Assembly (NCBI GenBank): GCA_008330645.1
Contig: VLTN01000105.1
Coordinates: forward strand, 1-51,163
Reading direction: 5' to 3'
DNA length: 51,163 bases
Source of the DNA: Cafeteria roenbergensis
Taxonomy: Eukaryota; Sar; Bigyra; Bicosoecida; Cafeteriaceae
Below the pieces are notes generated by a model that had not been told where the DNA came from, made no database searches, and saw only the letters and a program-made list of their open reading frames with translations. Shown here piece by piece: positions 31,501 to 41,932 of the stretch. A program made the position numbers and the translations under genes. Within the stretch, counting starts at the first letter, position 1. Each line of letters starts with the position of its first letter.

Positions 31501-32415
31501 CACGATGCAGGCGGCAAGGCGGGGCACCGCCTCGGTGATGCCGTAGTCGTCGTTGAGCACGTAGGTGTCGAGGTCGGTGTTCGAGTCAAACTTGAGGGTC
31601 ACCTCCGACGGCTCGGGCACGAACACGCTCTTCATGCCCGCGCTCAGGAATCCCGAGGACGAGCCGTTCAGGGCCGGGTGGTACGCGTCGAGCCAGTCGA
31701 CGAAGCGGTCGCGCGCCGCAATGGTCGCGGCATCGTTGGTCTCGGCGGCAACGCCGAGGCGCCAGTTCATCTGCTGCAGCCGGTACGGCAAGGGGCTGAA
31801 TGGCACCACGTGGACGGCCTGCTCGACGAACTGGTTCGTCTGCGGGCCAGCAAACACATACGTGATGCGGAGTGGGGGGCGAGGGGCGGGAAGGGGGGGG
31901 GTCGGGGGAAACTGGGCAACGCAGGGCGGAAGGCAAGTGTCACAAGGATGGGGCGGCAGCTAGGCATGGCCGACACGGCTTCCACCGAGCCCTCAGCTGG
32001 CCGCTACAAGCGCCGTGCAGCCACGGCCTCGCGGCTGGCTCACGGAAACGATGGTGGGCTGAAATACCCCGTAGCTGCGAGGTCGCGCAGGGCCGGGGCG
32101 AGGAGGAGGGAGCGGGACGAAGGGTGGCCAGCAGCCGATCCAGTTGCTGGCGCAGCAGCTCGCGTCTCTAGCGGACTCACACCTGGACCATGGCGAGAAC
32201 CAAGAGGGGCGGCAAGCAGATCTCGAGGAAGGTGACGCACTTGCTGCGCCGTTTGAGGCGCAAGTTCTTGCCTGCGGGGCGCCAGGGAAGCGGAGGCAGC
32301 GTTTGCTTTCCGCGACACTTCCGGAGCAAGGGCACGCAGCCCAAGGCGAACTGCTCGTGCGAGCCTTGGCAACCTGCTCACACAAGAGCGCATTAAAGTG
32401 GCGGAGGAAGGTCAT
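25572..32415 (-). CDS. Full-length ABCA-subfamily ABC transporter
   Basis: Four exons: 32415-32382, 32271-32183, 31839-31478 and 31008-25572. They sum to 5922 nt, 1973 aa. Exons 1-2 give MTFLRHFNALLC|KNLRLKRRSKC and TFLEICLPPLLVLAMVQ, the cytosolic start and first helix typical of ABCA proteins. Splice 3 rebuilds W|DYSIRMNFSSTPTTF. Architecture: TM1, large external loop, TM block 1 (about 320-560), NBD1 with Walker A GHNGAGKST (about 626), Q-loop CPQHDVLWPTLTV, signature LSGGQKRKLS (about 728) and VILDEPTSGMD. A linker follows, then TM block 2 and NBD2 with GINGAGKTTTLKML (about 1548), LSGGNRRKLSMAIA and VFADEPSTGMD. Both ATP sites look intact. Family members move lipids or sterols across membranes; the substrate here is unknown. 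All three introns lie in the first 490 coding bases, and the other 5.4 kb is uninterrupted. Confidence 0.95.
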
Positions 32416-32793
32416 CGTCGTTGTTGCTGTGCGCGCCTCGGCGTTCCGAGGCGCGGTGCGGAGTGAAAGCGGGAGGCATCAGCGTTTCTGCCGTGGCGCG
32501 CTGGGCTCTGCCGGCCGGCGGCGAAACGACGATGGAGTCACTGAGCTTTGCTGGCCGGCGACGGTATAACCGAGCCTCAACTCTACGTTCCGAGCCCATA
32601 CTCCGAGGGAAATGCGGTGTGCCAACCGGGCCATACCGATGCCAGGGTCATGTGGCGGTTCCTCGAGTGCTGCCGCCGCATCACGGCGTGGCAGGTGAGC
32701 GAGCCAAGCGACCGTGCGCGCGGCGTGCTCCTCTCTGGGCGCGCGGCGCTCCAAGCCCACAGCAGACTGCACGCACACAGCCCCAAAGCCAGG
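32416..32793. promoter_or_regulatory. Intergenic upstream of ABCA
   Basis: About 380 bases between the ABCA start (32415) and the 3' end of OTC (32794), both on the minus strand. It must hold the ABCA promoter and leader. No motif was recognised. Confidence 0.4.
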
Positions 32794-34217
32794 TCACATG
32801 CCGGGAATGTCGGCGCCGCCACGCAGCTGCGCCAGCATCACAGCCATCACGGTCCACATCCTGTTCTCGGCCTCGTCCCACACCAGCGACCTGTCCGAGT
32901 AGAACACGGCGTCGTCCACCTCCTCGGGCTTGCGCGGCAGGCAGTGCAGGAACGCCCAGTCGTTCGACGCCCCCCCCTCCGCGGCCATGGCCTCCGTGAC
33001 CTGGTACCCGCTGAAGGCGGCGAGGCGACTGGCCTTTTCGTCCTCCTGGCCCATGGACACCCACGTGTCCGTAGCGATAAAGTCAGACCCCGCAACGGCC
33101 TTGAGCGGGTCGGTCGTCAGCAGCAGCTCCGTGCCTGCCGCCGTGGCGTACTCAGCCCCCTGGCGAAGCGGCTCCTCGGCGCACTCGTATCCGGCCGGTG
33201 TTGCCACGCTCACGTGCATGCCAAGCTGCGGCTTGTTGCGACGCACGGAAAGCGCGAAGTGGGAGCAGCGTGTCTCAGCCAGCGGAAATGGACGGGGGGA
33301 AAGAGGGGCAAGGGGGCGAGGCGGGCATGCACATCGGAGGAGCAAGCGAGCGGGGCGGGGCGAGGGGCAGATCTCGAGCTCGGAAATGGTTTGCTGGGAC
33401 TGGCGCGCCGCCCGACTTGGGGGTGTCTCACGCGGGGCGCGACCGCGAGGAGCGAGTGAATGATATTGTTGCCGTCGCCGACCCAGGACAGGCGCTTGCC
33501 CTCGAGCGAGCCGCCGCAGTGCTCCTGCATCGTGAGTGCGTCCGCCAGGGCCTGGAGGGGGTGGTACGAGTCAGAGAGGCCATTGATGATCGGGACGCTC
33601 GACTCGGCAGCAAGCTCCTCGATGGTCGAGTGCTCGAACACGCGAGCGAGAATGCAGCTGTTGAACCGGCTGAGCACACGGGCAGTGTCGCACAGGGCCT
33701 CGTTCGTGCCAAGCTGCGCGCGAGAGCGGAGGCGTGGGGGACGGGGTGCGAGTGCGGCGGGGAGGGGGGTGAGACTGGTTTGATGCCGTCGGGGGCCAGG
33801 CAAAACGCTCGCCCGTTGCCAAGAGGCTGAGGCTGGACCGACGCCCACTGCGCGTGCAAGCTCGCGCACCTGAATGTCCTCCGAGCTGAGGAACAGCGCC
33901 TGGCCCCCAAGCTTGGCCATGCCGGTCTCCGTGGACACGCGCGTGCGGGTGCTACGCTTTTGGAAGATCATGGACAGCGATTCCCCCGCGAGCGGCGCAA
34001 ACTCCGGCACCGCGCGCTTGCGAAGGTGCTTCTTGAGAGCCGCGGACAGGTTCAGGATGTCCTTCACGTCCTCGGTGGAGAAGTCGCTGAGCTTGACGAG
34101 GTCGCGTCCCTTCCACCCAGCGGCGGAGACCCACAGGCCCCGAGTTCCCATCGCTGGGGAGGCAGCCCGGGCGCAGCAACGAGCAGCGGTTGCGATCATT
34201 TGTACGCAGGGTGCCAT
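32794..34217 (-). CDS. OTC: Ornithine carbamoyltransferase, mitochondrial-type
   Basis: Makes citrulline from ornithine and carbamoyl phosphate. Three exons, 34217-33870, 33713-33432 and 33225-32794, give 353 aa (347 if Met 34199 is used, the better presequence start: MIATAARCCARAASPAMGTR). Introns are GTGCGC/GCGCAG and GTGAGA/CCGCAG. The carbamoyl-phosphate site FQKRSTRTRVSTE, the block GGQALFLSSEDIQ|LGTNEALCDTARV (rebuilt by splice 1), YHPLQALAD, the ornithine-side GDGNNIIHSLL and the catalytic HCLPRKPEEVDDAVF are all intact. The Arg/Ala-rich N-terminus without acidic residues argues for mitochondrial import, as in animals. Its start is about 160 bases from that of the divergent acetylornithine aminotransferase gene. 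Confidence 0.96.
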
Positions 34218-34379
34218 CTCGCAGGCTGGCAGTCGGGGCCGCGCTCAGATCGGGACGCGAGCGGATCGGCTGCTCGCCTCAAGCCCGGACACAGTTTGCT
34301 CTGCACGACGGCCGTGGGAGTCGCGGCCCTCCCTCGCGCGCCGCGCGCACTCGGGGAGACTCGGCAGCACCGCCTGAGA
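34218..34379. promoter_or_regulatory. Putative bidirectional OTC / acetylornithine aminotransferase promoter
   Basis: Only 162 bases (180 if OTC starts at 34199) separate two outward-facing start codons of the same pathway. Both transcription starts and leaders must fall within or just inside this space. It is GC-rich and carries GATCGG twice, 16 bases apart (34248 and about 34264). No TATA-like box was seen. Confidence 0.6.
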
Positions 34380-36102
34380 ATGCTCGCCAGCGCAGCATCC
34401 CGTGCCGGAGCGGCCGCAGGCGCGAGTGAGTGACGGCCGCCCGGCCACGAGGTCCGATGGCCCGGCGAGCGTGCGGCTCTGGCTCTCCGCGCGGCGCGAG
34501 GGTGCTGTGGCTTGCGGCGCGCTGACCAGGCCGCCTCGCCCCCTCCTCTCGCGCGCCACGGGTGCCCGCAGGGGCGCTCCTTGCGTCGTCGGCTCGCGCT
34601 ATGTCGTCCATCCCGCTTGGCGAGGCGCGGACGTCGGAGGAGGTGAGAGAGCGGCGGCAGCAACCGCTGCTTGTCGTGCCGATGGCGGGAACCTGCGCTC
34701 CCTGGCCGCCGCCGCCCCGAGAGCGCCCTCCCCACTGCCGCGGGCCGTGTGAGTCGGAGCGTTTGCCGCGCAGCTTGAGCGCAGGTACTTGATGCCGACC
34801 TACTCCTCCAACGGCGTGCGCATTCGGGAGGGCCTGACGTTTGCCAAGGGCAGCGGCAGCTACCTGATCGACACCGAGGGCAAGCGCTACCTCGACTTCG
34901 GCGCCGGCATCGCCGTCAACGCACTTGGCCACAGCGATGAAGCGTGGGCGCGCGTGGTGGCGTCCCAGGCGCTGACCTTGGCGCACTCGTCCAACCTGGT
35001 GCACACCGCTCCTCCGCTGCAGCTCGCGAAGCGCCTCGTCGAGCTCTCGTGCTTCGACAAGGCCTTCTTCTGCAACTCGGGCACCGAGGCCAACGAGGCT
35101 GCTCTCAAGTTCGCTCGCCGCTGGGCCCTCGCCCAGGACGGGCTCACGTCCATGCCCGACTTCGCTTGCAAGAGCAGCGACCGCAAGCACCTCGACATGC
35201 GCTGCGAGACCTCCCGCGGCACGTGCGACTGCTGGCCGCAGGCGGTGGACCGCCCTCGCGCGACCAAGACCCGCGTCGTCGCCTTCCACGGCGGCTTCCA
35301 CGGCCGCACCATGGGCTCGCTTTCCGTGACTCACAAGCCCGCCATCCGCCACCAGTTCGCGCCGCTCGTTCCCGACGTCACCTTCGCCAAGCTCAACGAC
35401 ATCGAGGACGTGGCGCGCGCGATGGGCCCCGACGTCGCCGCCGTCATCGTCGAGCCCATCCAAGGCGAGGGCGGCGTCATCCCCGCCGACGCTGGCTTCC
35501 TCCGCGACCTCCGCCAGATCACCACCGAGAACAACGCACTCCTCATTGCCGACGAGGTGCAGTGCGGCATGGGCCGCGCGGGCACGCTCTGGGCGCACGA
35601 GGCCGCGGGGGTGGAGCCTGACATGATGACCCTCGCGAAACCGCTCGCCAACGGCCTGCCCATCGGCGCAGTGCTCGTCAAGGACTTCGTCGCCGCCGCA
35701 ATCAAGCCGGGAGACCACGGAGGCACCTTCGGCGGCAACCCCCTCGCGACGGCCGTTGGCCTGCACGTGCTGGAGCGCATCGCGGACCCTGCCTTCCTGG
35801 CCGACGTGCGCGACAAGGGCGCGCACATGCTCAACCTGCTCTCGCAGTGGACCACCTCGAGCACGCACACGGTCAAGCAGCTGCGCAGGCCTCCCACGGA
35901 CGCCTTGTGGGCGGGCCTGGAGCTGCATGGCCCCGTGGCGGGCGTGGTGCAGGCCGCCCTCGACAAGGGCGTCCTCTTCATCACCGCCGGGCCCAACACC
36001 GTGCGCCTCTCGCCCCCGCTCACCATCTCCAAGGACGAGATCTCGCACGGCATGGGCGTGCTCAAGGAGTGCGTCATCGGCGGCGCGGGCGCCAAGCTCT
36101 GA
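34380..36102 (+). CDS. argD: N-acetylornithine aminotransferase, mitochondrial-type
   Basis: PLP enzyme interconverting N-acetylglutamate semialdehyde and N-acetylornithine. Three exons, 34380-34425, 34572-34642 and 34774-36102, give 481 aa (introns GTGAGT/CCGCAG and GTGAGA/GCGCAG). Exons 1-2 encode MLASAASRAGAAAGARALLA and then SSARAMSSIPLGE, an Arg/Ala/Ser presequence. Exon 3 opens LERRYLMPTYSSNGVRI, the usual ArgD start. PLP-site blocks: FFCNSGTEANEAALK, FHGGFHGRTMG, EPIQGEGG, IADEVQCGMGR and the Schiff-base Lys in MMTLAKPLANG. Residues about 155-195 (RKHLDMRCETSRGTCDCWP and flanks) are an insertion not usual in ArgD, with several Cys. Ornithine aminotransferase is the main alternative, but the MPTY/GIAVNALGH pattern favours ArgD. 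Confidence 0.95.
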
Positions 36103-36535
36103 GCGTAGTTGCCCGCCCGTGCATGCGCTTGGCTGCCGCGCCTGGTGGCGCCACGGCGCACGGTTGAGAGAAGGCGCACAACGCCCCGACGCGGCCCGCT
36201 GCGTTGAGCCGTTTCTATGTGTGCGTTCGTGATCGCGAGCCCTCCACAAATTCCGATGGTTGTGGCCGCGCGCGGCAAGTGTCGAGCGCCATGCGCCGCC
36301 CCGCGAGCAGCGGGGGGCCAGCAGCGACCGATCGAACCGCTGCGCGCCCAGAGCAGTTCGACGGGGGCATCGGGCTGCGGCGCAACGAGTGCGGAGCGCC
36401 GCCGAGCCAGTAGGAGCGGCGCTAGCTGCCCCGCTCGAGCTGCGCCAGCCGCCAGCCCGGCACGAATGTCCGTTGGGTGGGACCCAGCGCCCACGGCGGC
36501 CACGCACGCAACAGCCCCACACGCCGTCTTCGCCA
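36103..36535. other. Convergent intergenic region
   Basis: About 430 bases between the 3' ends of the aminotransferase (+) and the NDC1-like gene (-). No gene, repeat or RNA was recognised. Confidence 0.5.
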
Positions 36536-39500
36536 TCAATGCCACGCCGCCTCAAACGCGCTGTCGCCCCAGCCGTCCTCGTCGAACACCCCGCGCAGCG
36601 GCGACCGCCCGTCCGCAGGCCCCGTCCCGGCCGGGCTTTGCAACTCCTCGGCGTCGGACCGGGGAGCCGTTCGCTCGACGGGGCTGGGCGCTCGAGGGGA
36701 CAGCCGCCGCCTCCGCGCAGAGGACGACGCGCGAGGCGGGCTGCGGCGGCTCGAGCCGACTCCCTCGCCAGCGCCCTCAGCCTCGTCGGCGCCGTCGGTG
36801 CTGTCTGCGCCGTCGGCGTTGTCCGCGCGGTCGGCATGCGGCCCTGGTGCGTCGGCCGGGCCGCGAGAGGCAAGCATGTTTTGCTCGTGCAGCTCGTCCT
36901 CGGCGGCCTCCGCCGCCGTGCGCCGCGCCTGGGCGAGCCGGCGCAGCGCCGCGATGGCCCAGCCCTCGAGGGCCCCCACCGCGTCCTCGGCCGCTGCCGG
37001 CGGGCTCAGCATGCCCACGGGCCGCCTCAGCGAGAACCGCACCGGGGCCCACAGCAGGTCCGCTCCGTTCACGGTGCGCGGCACGCCGTCCACCACGAGC
37101 GTGAGCGACTCGTCGGCCTCCTCCAGCATCCGTTGCAGGGCGTCGCGGTGGCGCCACCGCAGCGGCAGCTCGGCCAGGTCGGGGGCGAAGGCCCTTGCGA
37201 GGGCAAACACCGCCGAGTGAGACGCCTGCAGCATGCGGAGCGGGGTCTCCCTGGCCAGGAGGAGGGCGTACCCCTGCGTGTCCGACACCGGGGCGCCGCT
37301 GGCCCGGAACCAGGGGCTCAGGCACATGCGCCGGAGCGAGATGTGCGCCTCGAGCAGGCACGTGAGGAGGGCCGGGGCGGCGGTGCGGACGACGCGGCGG
37401 GCGCCGGCCTCGCCGGAGGCGTCGGCTGCGGCGAGCGCGGCGAGGGCGTCGCACGACGCGATGAAGGCGGTGGAGTCCCACAGGACGGCCTCCACCTCGT
37501 CGTCCACCGACCGCCGAGCGGCCAGGGCAGCAGCAGCAGAGGCAGCAAGGCCGTGGCCGCGCAGGCGGCGGCCCGCGCACTGCGGGCGACCGGCGTCCCC
37601 GCGGCGAGGGCAGGGTGCTTGCGCTTGCTCTGTCAGAACGGCCTCCGCCGCGCCTGTGGCAAGCGCGACCCGCGGGCTGGCCCACACGCCCTTGGGGCCG
37701 TCGTCCTCCTGCTCGGCGCCGGCCGCCGCGCCGCTGCCTCCGCGAGCAACGGCGTCGGCATCCGCGTCGGCGTGGGCGCCGGCCCCAGCGCCGGCCAGGC
37801 CGCCCGCAGAGCCTCGCGCCCCGCCGCGCAGTCCCCAGCCGGCTCCGCCAAGCAAGGACGCGTCGCCACCGGCGGCAACGCTGCCGGCCGCCGAGGCGCG
37901 GCTCTGCTGCAGGAGGGCCGAGGCCGTGCCCCACAGGCTCGCCTGCCCCTGCGAGTGGGCTCCGTCCCAAGAGCCGCCGGCCGACCAGAGCTCTGCCGCG
38001 GCCTCCGCGGCCTGGGTCGTGAGGTCCGTTGCCGAAGTGGCCTGAAGCTCTGCCGCAAACGCTGCCCTGCCCGTGTCCGAGAGGTCAGTGGCGTCGGCTG
38101 CAGAGCCGTCTGCCTCCGAGGCGTGACCGTGCAGCGCGCTGTAGCCGTCTTGCTTGATGGTGTCTGCCACCCCCTCGGCGAGCCGCTGCACCCAGGCGCA
38201 GGGCTGGCTCTCCTTGGTCGAGACGCAGCAAAAGCAGCCGAGGCGGCGCCTGGGGGCGCACACGAGCGCGTAGAGGGCCCAGAGCGGGGCCATGACTGGC
38301 CAGGGCGTCACCCGCTGGACGGCGGCGCCGACAGCAGCTAGGGGAGCAGAGAGGCCCCACGCGCCGGACAGGGCCCCGATGAGGTCCGACAGGGCCCCTG
38401 CGACCGCGTCGCAGGACCCTGCGGGTCCCGAGAGCTCCACGCCCCCCACAATGCCGCAGGAGAGGAAGGAGAGGCAGATGCGGCTGGACGTGGGAGAGGA
38501 GGATGAGGACGCAGCGCCGGCGCTGCTTGCCCCGCCCCGCTTGCCCGAGGAAAAGGCCTTGCGGAACAGAGCGCGAACGCCGCTGGTGGCAACGGCCGTG
38601 CCGCCCGCAACGGCCCCGAGCGCTGCAGCGGCCCGCTTCCCGGTGCGCACCACGCTGGCGCGAGCCCAGCCCTCGCCCGCGTCGGCCACCTCGGCCAGGC
38701 CGTCCACGACCCGCCCCAGACGCGAGGCCGAAGGGTCGCCGGACAGCGGGATGGAGTCCGGCTCGCCGCGCCCGCCCTGCCCCTGGCTCCACCCGCTGGC
38801 AGCGCCCCGGCGCCAGGAAGGCCTGTCGGCGCCCGCCCGGCTGGCGCCGCGCCACACGTCCGCCACGGACGGGACGGAGGACCCTGGTGCCTTCCCGGAG
38901 CGGATGGCGGCGTCGCGGAGCTTGTCCGCCCGCTTGAGCATCGAGCGCGTGGGGGCGTGGAGGAGGAGGCGCGCCTGGTACGTGACGGGGTCGAACGGAA
39001 GCAGCTCCGAGACCAGCCCAGAACACACGCGGGAGCCGCCCCGCCGGGCCCTGTCCGTCTTGAACACTGCGTGGGCGGGGGCGAGGAGGGCCTCCGAGGC
39101 AGCGAGCGCCCCGACTGCCACTGCGTCGATAGGGGCCATCAGAGCCCAGAGAATTGCCGACTGGCGTCTGCCGGACGCGTCGGACAGCACCGCCCAGCGC
39201 TGCTCGGCTGACCCGACGAGGGCTTCGGCCGTGTCCGCGAAGGCCAGGTCTCTGGCGAGCCCCAGCCAGGGCGCAAGGGGCTCGGCGCCGCCGATTGTCA
39301 CGTCGCTGCCGTAGAGAGAGGCTGTGGCGGCGGTGTGCCGCTGCGCCCATCGGCCGAGCCACGCCTCGCCAGAGGCGGGCACGTCATCCACCCGCGGGCT
39401 GGGCCAGCTGTCCTTGCGCAACGGGGGGCCGCTGCTACCTGGCTCAAAGGCAGCGGGCGGGGGGACCTGCGCGACGCCCTGCCAGGGCTGCCAGTGGGAT

Positions 39501-41652
39501 ATGAATTGGACCACGGAGCGGCGCGGGTGGGTGGTGATCCCGACGAGGCGGAGCGACGTTTCGTCCATTTGTCCGTTGCACACCCCCGCCGCGAGGACGT
39601 CGTGGAGCCGCGGCCCGGCCCCGGCCCACGGCGCTGAGGGGTTGTAGGGGAGGAAGGCCCTTTCTCCGGAGCGCCGCTCGAAGCCGTCGGCGCGGGCTGC
39701 GGCCTCGGCGCGTGTCGCGAGGGCCGCGTTGCGCTGGCGCAGGGCGGCAGCGTCCTCGGCGGGTAGGCCCGTGGCAACGAAGCTGGCTGACCTGGGGTCC
39801 GCGCGGGGCTGGCCGCTGCCCGGCACACCGGCCAGCAGAAGGCTGAAGCGAAGGGGTGCGGTCATAACGGCGTCGTGCGCGGCGCCGGTGAGCGAGTGGC
39901 TGAGCAAGCCGAGCGTCACGGCCAGCGCCACCACGGGAAGCCACACTGCGTCCAGCAGCAGCCCCAGCGGGGAGGCGTCTGCGACGGAGGCCACGCTGAG
40001 ACGGCAGTCGATCCCCTGCAGGCGCCACGAGATTTGCTGGAGCGCGCCCACGAACGGGCGGGCGGCCAGCACCCACACCAGCAGCGACAGGGCCGTTGCT
40101 GGCAGAGCCAGCGAGAGAGCGCGGAGCAGAGCCGAGTCCAGCGCCCGCACGAGCGAGGGTCGCATCGTGGCCGGGCGAGGGCTGACGCGAAGCGTGCGTG
40201 CGGCGGTGCCGACGGCCGCAGCGGCTGCGATGGCGCCGGCAATCAGAGACGCAAGGACTGCCATGGCTGGGAGGTGAGACACGCAGATGGTGGCGTCGTC
40301 GTGAGTGTCCCACTGGTTGCCGTGCTGCCCGGGCACCTCCCACTCCGACGCCGCCTGGGCACCGAGCACGCCGCCGCTGCCGCGGCCGCCGTTGGGGCCG
40401 GCAGTGCTGTGAGCCGTGCCAAACATCCCGGAAGCCGGCCCGTCAAAGGCGGCCTCTGCTGTGCCGAAGAGGGCGGCAGAGAGGCCGGAGGCGCGGCCGC
40501 CGTCCGCCCCCACGAGTGCAAAGGCGACGCCGTCGAAGGCGGTGGTGGCGGCGCTGGGGGGCCGCAAGAGGAAGATGAGAGACGTTGACCAGCCGTAGAT
40601 GGAGGGCACGGGAAGCATGCCCTCCTCCTGCGACCCGGGGCAGGGTACCCACAGCTGGGACCTGCAACAGCTCGTCGTCGCGGGGGCGGGGGAAGCGAGG
40701 CGGGGAGATCGAGACGGGGTGGGATGGGGAGTGGGCGCCGGCTGCCGCGTTGCTCCGGCCTTGGGCAGTGCAGGGCGGCGCAGGGCGGCGCAGGGCGGAG
40801 CAGGGCGGAGCAGGGCGGCGGGCACGCGAGTTCACTGCTTCGCTTGCGCTGGCGAGCGAGCGGGCTGCCCAAAGCTCACCAGCTGGAAAAGCTCTGCAGC
40901 ACAGCGTACGTGAGCGACGCGGCGGAAACAGCCTCAAGGACCACGAAGACCAGCGTGAGGGATGCGCTGGAGCGGAGCCACCAGAGCAGGGGGGCGAGCT
41001 CGGGAGAGTGAACTGCGTGCGACCAGAACAGGCGGAGAGGACGGGACGTTGGCCAGCCAGGAGCACCGCCCGCAACAGCCGACTGTACCGTGCTGGTCGG
41101 ACGACGCTGACGGGGCGCGTGCGAGGCACGCAAGGACTCGTGGTGCCACGTCTGCATGCGGACAAGCGCGCAGGCCAAGTGCGCCTGCAGGCCCAAAGAC
41201 TCACCCTGACGCAGGCGCTGCCACACCACTGTGGACAGCCCGCGCACCAAGAGTGCCTGAGCAAGCACTGTGAAGCAATACTCCAGTGGCGGGAGGTCGG
41301 ATGCGGGCTCTCCCATGCCTCCGAGAAGCGAGCCGAGTCCCGCCGTTTGCAAGACCCACGAGGCCGCCGACCAAACGGCCCTGGGCCCGATGGCCCGCGC
41401 CCCCAGCACGACGATGGCAAAAATGGCGGCCGAACTTGCAAGCGACAGGACCAACGACGCGAGCGAGCGCCATCGCTGCGCGGCAAAGTTTGACGAAGCG
41501 AACAGCCTCCACGCGAGCGCCTCGTCAGGAAAGGCCTTGACCGAGCCTTCGCGCTGGCGCATCAGGGCCTCGGCCATTGCGGCGACTATCGGGCCCTCGC
41601 CACGTCCCGCGGTGTCGCGGGCCGCGGCCCTCTGGCGCGCTGCAGGCTGCAC
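36536..41652 (-). CDS. NDC1: Probable transmembrane nucleoporin NDC1 (enlarged)
   Basis: NDC1 anchors the nuclear pore complex in the pore membrane. Exon 1 is 41652-40880 and exon 2 is 40661-36536 (intron GTGAGC...TTGCAG), joined in phase to 1632 aa (1607 from Met 41577). About six hydrophobic segments occupy the N-terminal third (for example SLASLVLSLASSAAIFAIVV, ASLTLVFVVLEAVSAASLTY, LLDAVWLPVVALAVTLGLLS), with GWSTSLIFLL between. After the last helix comes TAPLRFSLL, then LARDLAFADTAEALVGSAEQ and SDASGRRQSAILW. This resembles the NDC1 pattern of a TEPxxF motif, then ALQDL, SPSRR and W. A C-terminal helical block (LRMLQASHSAVFALARAFAP) fits the NDC1 end. Human NDC1 is under 700 aa. The extra length is Ala/Gly-rich insertions and an acidic/Ser-Arg tail. 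Family assignment rests on topology and weak motifs. Confidence 0.55.
40771..40820. repeat. Five 10-bp tandem repeats in the NDC1 intron
   Basis: CAGGGCGGCG or CAGGGCGGAG five times in a row, inside the intron 40879-40662. Confidence 0.9.
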
Positions 41653-41932
41653 TCCGCTTGCTCACCCACGGCAGGCGGCTCTGCCACCCGTTCGAGGGCA
41701 GGCAATAGCTCGGCGGCGCGTTTGCGCGCGGCCCCAGCATCAAAGCTGGACGAAAACGTGTGGCGGGGGTCGCGAGCGTCGGGCGCACGCGCGTCGATTG
41801 TGATTGGCAAGGCATGTGGCCTTTGACGTTGCAGGCTGGGCACGAGCACGCTGGGATTCACGCTGAAGGTGCCCAGCACTCTGCGGGCGCACCGGGCGCC
41901 CCGTGCACGCACAGGCTGGCCGTGCGGCAGCT

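Noticed and set aside
32190-32396. Small basic plus-strand ORF (MARTKRGGKQISRKVTHLLR...) resembling a ribosomal-type peptide
   Set aside because: It is exactly antisense to ABCA exon 2, whose splicing and first-helix sequence are strongly supported.
34279-36873. 864-codon minus-strand frame over the aminotransferase
   Set aside because: Antisense shadow of a well-conserved PLP enzyme.
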